Below are positions 57,931-64,000 of a stretch of 64,000 nucleotides of DNA, one piece after another. A program made the translations under genes and the position numbers. Source of the DNA: Phellopilus nigrolimitatus (taxonomy: Eukaryota; Basidiomycota; Agaricomycetes; Hymenochaetales; Hymenochaetaceae). The DNA is taken from the NCBI GenBank assembly GCA_021029095.1, contig JAJOHG010000049.1, forward strand, positions 1 to 64,000, given 5' to 3'. The notes under the pieces are model-generated. The model saw nothing but the letters and a program-made list of their open reading frames with translations, searched no databases and was not told where the DNA came from. Position 1 is the stretch's first letter; each line of letters starts with the position of its first letter.

Positions 57931-58151
57931 AGGACCCCTGACAGCCCGTGACAAGTTGTGGGATTACCCATGTCTGGATATTCCCAAAGACCCTGAAACA
58001 CGTCTGGGAAATCCCTGCAAGTGGGAAAATCCAGGCCTCTGGGAAGACCCGCACCCCTTGGGAACACCACTGAAAAAGGGGACCTAATAGGGCAAACCCA
58101 CTTGGGGGGAGTTATATCTAATAGGCCCTCTGTAGGGGGGTGCCTGAAGTG
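57931..58151 (-). repeat. right terminal inverted repeat of giant element
   Basis: 221 bp, the inverted partner of the left end, finishing in CCTGAAGTG directly before the ATTTTGAT duplication at 58152-58159. Confidence 0.95.
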
Positions 58152-58159
58152 ATTTTGAT

Positions 58160-58541
58160 TGTCCTGATTTCAGTTGTAAGCTCACAGAGAACCAGCAAAA
58201 CGTCTTGTGTAGACAGATCTGGATGCGTGATTCATTGATCGACATATCAAATGTCAATCTGATACTCGACCGATGTTCTATTTTCATTACAACAGATCCT
58301 CAGGCAAGTCAACTTCAGATGGTTGGAGGGAACGCCTTTCGATGGGCTCCTAAAAGCGAAGTTCATCAGCACGGCCATAGCACCGGTGTTGCGGAACACA
58401 ACGTTCACGTTGCGAGATCCTCATCGAACGTCGTCGATTCGTTTCATATCTTGATCATAAAAGCCCGCTAGCTAGTGCATACTGAGCTTTCTAAAAAATT
58501 TCAGTCGCTCCCTCTTGAGCATCTACCGAGGCGTCCAGATA
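58160..58541. other. right flank of the giant element
   Basis: Between the target duplication and the DUF6533 start. Open on the plus strand for about 89 codons (58205-58471), but with no family resemblance. It is probably promoter or 5' UTR of the next gene. Confidence 0.4.
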
Positions 58542-60177
58542 ATGCTTTCGAGTCGTTCTGCTATTCAACCTATCGATCCAAATGATGTCCCGTTTTTTGT
58601 TTCTGAAATCGACCTCGCCATATATTGCCAAACAGCTGTTGTAACCGTCCTAGTCTATGACACCAGTTGAGCAGACAATGTGTCCACTTATTCGGAAAGA
58701 ACTCATTGTATTTCGCAGTCATCACTATGGACAAAGAGGTTCAGATTTCCATCCTAACATAACACGTCTCTTGCTGACTAGAGTGCGGCTCAGGTCAAAT
58801 ATTTCTGGGTAAGTCCAATACACAATGCGCTCACGGCATCATATATGCTCATTATTTTTATGTCTGTAATTATAGAGATCTTCCCGAAATTGTGTCAACC
58901 TGATCTACTTTCTGGTAATTAATTTTCCACTTCTACAAGCATACTTGACTACCTGATATGAAGAAAATTGCTTTCAGAACCGTTATATTGGGCTTTTCAG
59001 TGCCTTTGTGTATCTACGGTGTAAGTCAGATGCACTGGAAGGCCGGCGTATCTTATGATTCAATCTAGATCTTACCTACAATGCAACGAGTCATTGTAAG
59101 TTATCTCTACATCCGAGTTTATTGCTTTAACTTCATAACTGTCTAGATGTAATACAGTTTGATGTTCTTGGTTTATTTTTGTGCTAACAGATTGAGGCAG
59201 GCAATTTTACCTTTTGGGCATCTGAGCTTGCCGGTGTGTTTCAATAAACTTTCACAAAACAGATACATTTCTGACCATTATTTTTAGATTGGATGACTAT
59301 CCAATTCATTACCTGTATGTGCTACTATTAACAGTATACCTGTCAAGTGTTCTTCAAACCATGACACATTATGATCTTACCAGACATCCTTTATACAAGG
59401 GTCATGGCTCTTTTTTCATATGGTAAAGTCTTCATTCACATGGTAGAACATGTTTTAACCACTCAACAGACAAGAAACTAGCTATCTGTCTTCGCTCCAT
59501 GTTTGATATGGAAGCAGCTTTTACTCTGGGCATCACTGTACACAGTACATTACTTGGAAAGAGTAAATATCATATTCACTACCTTTTTGTGGAATTCCTT
59601 ACTTAAATGATTTTAGTGTTTGTTGGTGGTCTTGCTAATGGAGTCGATATATGTGTCGGCGACCCAACTCCAGTGGTATGGGAAGCTTTATTATGGTCAG
59701 TGTACAACAAGGAATTGTGGTAGATGACTTCTGACAGCTGATGGATTTCAAGGCCATCAGTAGTAGTCTTTGAATTTATCTTGATGGTTCTGGCACTCTA
59801 TAGAGCTGCTGATTATTGGAGGACATCAGCTGGCTTACGAGGCTGTATCCTTGTTAAGGTTGTTGTTCAAGACCAGGCACTTTACTTCATTTTGTGAGCA
59901 GAACTGAAGTGATTTATTTACTTGTGTAGACCTAATTTTTCCTGGATTTGACAGGGTTATGATTTGCACTATTGCAAAAATTACTGAATTTGTGATTTTC
60001 AGCTCCACGGCATTTACTATCTTCTCAGAAACAATTGGAAGTGCCACTCTTCTCTGTGTCCTTGGAAGTCGAATGATGTTTCGCTTGAAAGAGGTTGCCA
60101 ATGATGGCACGAGTTGCAAAACCATGAGTAACATGGTGTTTGCTTCGTTTCCTTCAAGTCACGTAGTTTCAGAGTGA
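58542..60177 (+). CDS. DUF6533 multi-pass membrane protein
   Basis: Many very short exons. Exon 1 (from 58542) encodes MLSSRSAIQPIDPNDV and EIDLAIYCQTAVVTVLVYDT. The following exons give VITMDKE, SAAQVKYFW, RSSRNCVNLIYFL and NRYIGLFSAFVYLR, the DUF6533 signature of short exons (YD..DKE..VKYFW..LIYFLNRY). Later parts include ILPTMQRV, LALYRAADYWRTSAG, VVQDQALYFI and EFVIFSSTAFTIFSET; the end is SFPSSHVVSE before a TGA at 60175-60177. DUF6533 proteins are abundant in basidiomycetes, with about seven membrane spans and unknown function. The giant transposon ends only about 390 bp upstream, so it may have altered this gene's promoter. Middle exon edges (59050-59700) are approximate. Confidence 0.82.
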
Positions 60178-60529
60178 CTGTATCTGTCATATCCTGCTGT
60201 TATTTATGCTGATACGGACTAGTAAGCTCCAGACGCCTCGGACTCATGTATACCTCGGAGGCACGTTGTGCGTAATGTCTATACAACAAGCCCTTGACTT
60301 TTTCCTCATTTTTAACTCCCCCTTCCACTACTTGTTTTGTGTACATACATGTATAACGGGAAACATTGGTTTTCTGCCTTTCCCTCTCGTAGTGTATGCA
60401 GGAAAGAGATAGTAGAAAATCCCGCCTAGATTGTGTGCTGGGAATATTATCCGCGAGCGGAGGAAGCTCCGTTCGTCTCCTGGCTCTGACGTCCTGAGGG
60501 CTCCGATCCCTGGACAGTTTTTTGCTGAT

Positions 60530-61845
60530 TTTGCTTTCCCTCGTCTGCGCGACAGCGCGGGCGCGCCAGACGCATAAGACGCGGGCTCTGCCGTAAGATG
60601 CGAGCGACCGTGTTTGTGTCGTAGTTAGGATTAGTAATTGTCGGTGCCCATACGTGATGCTCTGCGAGACTTGAGCTCCGGTCATCTTGCGGAACGATGT
60701 GTACGGGTCCGGTTTCTGTGTGTCGGCCGGCCATGGAAGCGTGGGCCTGCTAAGGAAAGCGCACGCGGCGGCGCGGCTGGCACGAAGAGCCCCGGGACGC
60801 AAGGCCGGCTGGGGCGCCACGGTGGGAACGGGCGGCGCGCGGCCGGGCTCGTCGTAGAGTGTGCAATTTTGCCCTCCGGGGGTGCGCGCTCATTCTGAAG
60901 TCTGTCCGCGGTGCGTGCCACGGCGCGGGGGCGCCAGACGCGTTCCGGACCGGGCTCTGCCTTAGGATGCGAGTGTGTCGTAGTTAAGGTCGACGATGGC
61001 CAGTATCCAGAGGTCCATAGGCGATCCACCGCGAGGCTTGGTATGCGCGCGGGATAGCGGGCCTCCTGGTGCCGCCCGCCGTGGTCTGCAAGCCCGGGGA
61101 CGGCGCGGAGACTTTCCAGGCGGGGCCGTGGGAGACGACAGCGCGGCGCGGCACGGCACGGCGCCGTCCGTACCGCGCGCGCAGACGAGCGACCAGAATG
61201 CCGGCGAGACACACGCGCTTCAGGACCTTTTGCAGGGGAGCGAGAGGTTCGCGGGGATAACGTCCGGGAGGCGGGCGGGCTGGAGACGAAAAGTCCGGAT
61301 TTGTTTTTTTTTTTTTTTTTTTTTTTTTTCGTGGGTTCGGAGGAGGTCACGGCGCGCAGAGAGGGCGGGGAAGGTGTGGTGGTGCGGGCAGCTGGAAGCT
61401 CTGGTGCGTGTGTTCGTCTTTGGTTGCTCAGACGGGGTTTTTTCTTTCGATCCTGGTCTGGCATCGTGCGTGTCACGCGCTGCGCCGGCTCACAAGGCTC
61501 GTAGCTCCTTGCAGCGCAGAGGCGCAGCGCAGGGAGGGGAGCGGCAGCCGATCCACCCCCAGGAAACGACCGCGTTTCTCGGGAGGCGGAGGTGCGCGGG
61601 GCTGGCGGGGAAAGCGCGCAGCTGTGACGAAGCGCCCCGGAACGCAAGGCCGGCTGGGGCGGCGGGGCTCGTCGTAGAGTCTGCGAATCCGCCCTCCGGG
61701 GGGTGCGCGCGCGCTCTGGCGTTTGTCCGCGGTATGGGGCACGAGCGCGCCAGACGGTCAGGACCGGGCTCTGCCGTAGGGTGCGGGTGTGTCGTAGTTA
61801 GGGTCGACGACGGCGCGTATTCACAGGCCCATAGGTGATGCATAT
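60530..61845. repeat. dispersed direct repeats in GC-rich region, two to three copies
   Basis: The block GGGCTCTGCC(G/T)TA, then GATGCGAG and GTGTCGTAGTTA, occurs at about 60577, 60952 and 61767. A second block, CGCAAGGCCGGCTGGGGC, followed by GTCGTAGAGT and GCCCTCCGGGGG, occurs at about 60799 and 61643. The order is kept, with about 820-845 bp between the larger copies. Confidence 0.8.
61304..61329 (+). repeat. T26 homopolymer
   Basis: A run of 26 T in otherwise GC-rich DNA. It could be a retroposed poly-A tail read from the other strand, or a promoter element. I saw no flanking duplication. Confidence 0.9.
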
Positions 61846-62662
61846 GCGCGGCGCGCTTGGGCGGACGGCGGGGTAGCGCAGCCGGTGGGCGTTGGGACCT
61901 GTAAGCCGGGGGGCCGCGCGGAGAGTTTTGAGGCGGCGGCGCGGCGACGCGTCTGGGACGCGGAAGAGACACGCACGCACGTACGCTGGAGGGAGCTTTG
62001 CGCGTAGAGCCGGGGATGAGCACGCGGGGCGGGGGCGGGGGCGAGGGCGAGGCGGGGGCGGCTGGAGATGTGTAGAGAAGGGACGGAGGTGAGCGGGTTT
62101 GTGAGCCCGCGGGGCGCGGCAAGTAGGGAGGGCGGGGGCGGGCGGGGAAGGTGTGGGGAGTGGGGAGTGGGGAGTGGGGAGCTGGAGGATTTGGTACGGC
62201 GCAGTTTCGGACCGGGGATGGCACTGGGTTGCTTTCGTCGTAAGCAGGCCAGGACTTGAGGTGTGCGCGCGGCTGATTGAGGATTCGGGCGATCACGCAA
62301 AGTGCCTCTCCCCCCTCTCCTCCGAGATGTGCATACGTCGCAGCACGGGCGCTTCTCCGGCAGCGCGTGTCTCTGCGGCGTCTTTCTCTTCTCTCTCTCG
62401 GGTTCTGCAAGGTTCGAGAGAGCATGCGCGGAGAGGAGGGGACCCGAGGTCGGCCGAGGGCACGCGCGTGCGCTTGGCGACGCGGAAATGACATGGAGTC
62501 CGGGACGGAAGCCGGCCGGAAATGCGAGGAGGTGGCGATGGCGATGCTGGCTTCCAGGGCCCGGACGGCGACGAGGAGTTGCGCCTATAAACACAGCGTC
62601 CGCGCTGGGACGCGCGCGATCCAAGTCACAGTTGCACAAACAGACACTGCTAACTGCATACC

Positions 62663-62917
62663 ATGTCCGCCCTCCTGCACGTCCGCCCTATACCAGTGCG
62701 CGCGCTCCGGCCGTCGAGCGTGGCCCGGCTCTCCGCGAGCACGGCAAGCAACGTACGCGTTTAGAGCCGTCCTCCATGCATGCCGATGACTAACGAAGAC
62801 CGTGCAGAACACGCCGCCTGTGAGGCGCGAGCCGGACAAGCGCGCGTTCGCGCTGGCGTTCTGGACGGCGCTCGGCGCGCTGCTGTCGACGCCTGTCTTT
62901 GCTGTGCGGTACCACCT
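62663..62917 (+). CDS. COX7c/COX8-like small mitochondrial protein (3' end unresolved)
   Basis: Exon 1 (62663-62752) encodes a mitochondrial-looking presequence, MSALLHVRPIPVRALRPSSV and on to STASN. Exon 2 (62808-62917) gives NTPPVRREPDKRAFALAFWT and one hydrophobic span ending PVFAVRYHL. It aligns with the cytochrome oxidase subunit at 26708-27119: KRAF against KRTF, a tryptophan-containing span, then VRYHL against VRYKL. Both introns are in the same positions and phases (phase 0 after Asn, phase 2 inside the final Leu codon). The last exon after 62917 should be short but I could not choose an acceptor. It may be a diverged paralogue or a different small complex IV subunit. Promoter region extremely GC-rich. 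Confidence 0.6.
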
Positions 62918-63304
62918 GTGCGTTTCGTTCGTTCGTTCGTTTGTCGTTTGTGGGCGCGTGCGTTTCGGGCTTACTGATTGATTGGTACGGCGTGGAGAGA
63001 AGTCGCGCGCGGCTCGGGTGATGTCGCGCTTCCCCTGCCAGCGCGAAGGCGCAAAGGCGCAGGCTCGTACGCACGCATTGGATTCGATGTTTCAAGCTCT
63101 TCGCTACTTCCTTGACAATATCAATTATTTTATTTTATTGTAAACGTGGACTAGCGTCCGTACCTGGACTTTTTGTAATGTTTTCTGGAGTTATCTGTAT
63201 TTTTTGTAGGCTGATGTCGTCAAAGTATTTTGAGAATTACGCGTGGCAGGCTTGTGCCATGGGGACAGATTCCCGAATGGCCCCGGTCTGTCATTCTTTG
63301 TGCG

Positions 63305-63660
63305 TGCAGTGAGAAGTTCCGGTATCCGAACAAGCTGCAACGGTGATCAGAGTCCTGAGGCTTATTTGCTGTTGTTTGGCAAGAACTTCGACCTCCCCCA
63401 GTGACTCCGATTGCGTTTCCTGAGTGCAAAATTTGCAAGTATTACATACTCGCCCGAGTCGTCCGAGTCCTCACTTGAGATCATCGCAGGATAAAGATAC
63501 AATCTCTTTTTCAGAGATCGGTCGTGTGGTTACATTTTTCTGACGTTCAGGCCGGAACTACGGTTGCCATCATCCGATGCCAAAGCTTTTCTTTTGACAG
63601 GGCGTCTCGTCTTTCCGAGTCTTCAAGGTCTAATAGCACAAGACACGAAACTTCCAAGAA
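63305..63660 (+). repeat. dispersed repeat, copy B (partner at 40455-40870)
   Basis: Colinear with copy A from GAGAAGTTCCGGTA through AGTCTTCAAGGTCTAATAGC. It lacks about 60 bases present in copy A. Confidence 0.85.
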
Positions 63661-63814
63661 AGCCCGACGCCAGCGGAAATCTCCCATTTTTATCAATGCA
63701 GACTGCTCTAGTAACTCTACGTGTTTCAAGATCGTCTGAAAACGAGAAGACTAAGAGCCCGTTCGGTTGCAAAACCGCGCGCGATTGTGATCTGCCGTTG
63801 CTAGTGTTGCCGTA

Positions 63815-63985
63815 GTTTGGTCCCAAACCGATCCAAACCTGGTTTGAGACCGAACCAAACTGGGGGTTTCGGTTTGGTTTGGCCAAAATTTGCGAACCGA
63901 ACCGCGCGTTCGGTTTGCGGTTTGAGCTTTTTGATTTTTTGCAAACCGCTTGAGAACCGAGTTTAAACCGCAAACCGGCCAATTT
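63815..63985. repeat. GGTTTGG/CCAAACC-rich dispersed repeat, copy 3
   Basis: The best-preserved copy: dense alternation of AACCGAACC, GGTTTGG and CAAACCG, with GGTTTGAGACCGAACCAAAC shared with the 12.0-kb copy. Much of it can self-pair. Confidence 0.6.
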
Positions 63986-64000
63986 ATTTTGAGCTGCACC

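Larger units (their letters stand above)
41414..58151. mobile_element. giant KDZ-type DNA transposon, 16.7 kb
   Basis: Bounded by CACTTCAGG at 41414 and CCTGAAGTG ending at 58151, with the direct repeat ATTTTGAT at 41406-41413 and 58152-58159. The terminal inverted repeats are 221 bp with, by eye, one mismatch. Cargo: a KDZ transposase gene (42796-46428, minus), an Spt5-like gene (48801-51255, plus) and a large unknown gene (51652-55475, plus). Short-palindrome arrays lie near both ends. KDZ (Kyakuja-Dileera-Zisupton) elements are known from fungi and can carry extra genes such as TET/JBP. With an apparently intact transposase and good ends, this copy may be autonomous. Guest insertions are listed separately. 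Confidence 0.92.
60178..62662. other. GC-rich intergenic region with duplicated blocks and a T26 tract
   Basis: Very GC- and CpG-rich from about 60440. Long overlapping open frames on both strands are GC artefacts. It holds duplicated blocks (60530-61845) and an uninterrupted run of 26 T at 61304-61329. The right end is the promoter side of the COX-like gene. Confidence 0.6.
62918..64000. other. right end of window, repeats
   Basis: Contains the unresolved 3' end of the COX-like gene, then the second copy of the 40.5-kb repeat and a GGTTTGG-rich repeat running to the edge. No further gene recognised. Confidence 0.5.

Noticed and set aside
60682..62639. Open frames of 200-330 codons in the GC-rich region
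   Set aside because: Overlapping frames on both strands in CpG-rich DNA; composition Arg/Ala/Pro/Gly with no motif.

Overview
The window looks like nuclear DNA of a basidiomycete fungus, probably an Agaricomycete. Genes have many short exons with GT..AG introns of about 50-60 bp. The gene families (DUF6533/DUF6534 membrane proteins, OrdA-like P450s, KDZ transposases, TKL-like kinases) are typical of that group. Host genes are CpG-rich; several transposable elements are almost CpG-free.

Layout. 0.9-15.8 kb: two OrdA-like cytochrome P450 genes on the minus strand (902-2689 and 13485-15778). Between them lies a DUF6534 gene (3407-10577) split in an exon by a young 5.5-kb Ty1/copia retrotransposon (4129-9646: 569-bp LTRs with one difference, 5-bp target duplication GCGTC). 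15.8-21.4 kb: local repeats and an intact DUF6534 gene (18335-20248). 21.4-26.2 kb: a membrane-protein gene broken in its last exon by a 3595-bp giant palindrome (21539-25133: two 1650-bp arms, 295-bp spacer, 8-bp target duplication). 26.7-40 kb: housekeeping genes: a COX7c/COX8-type cytochrome oxidase subunit, N-acetylglucosamine-6-phosphate deacetylase, a TMEM184/OST-alpha family protein and a TKL-like kinase.

41414-58151 is the main discovery: one 16.7-kb DNA transposon with 221-bp near-perfect terminal inverted repeats and a perfect 8-bp target duplication (ATTTTGAT). Its cargo is an apparently intact KDZ-type transposase gene (minus), an Spt5-like NGN/KOW gene (plus) and a large unrecognised gene (plus). 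Arrays of short GGG-NNN-CCC-like palindromes lie near both ends. The 21.5-25.1 kb palindrome starts with the same CACTTCAGG, has the same 8-bp duplication length and similar subterminal sites, so it is probably a non-autonomous relative moved by the same kind of transposase. The giant element also holds guests: two MITE-like hairpins, two tRNA-derived SINE copies and a CpG-decayed LTR related to the copia element.

58.2-64 kb: a DUF6533 membrane-protein gene, a GC-rich duplicated region, a second COX7c/COX8-like gene with the same intron positions as the first, and dispersed repeats shared with the 40-kb and 12-13-kb regions. Exon coordinates were placed by eye from splice consensus and frame.
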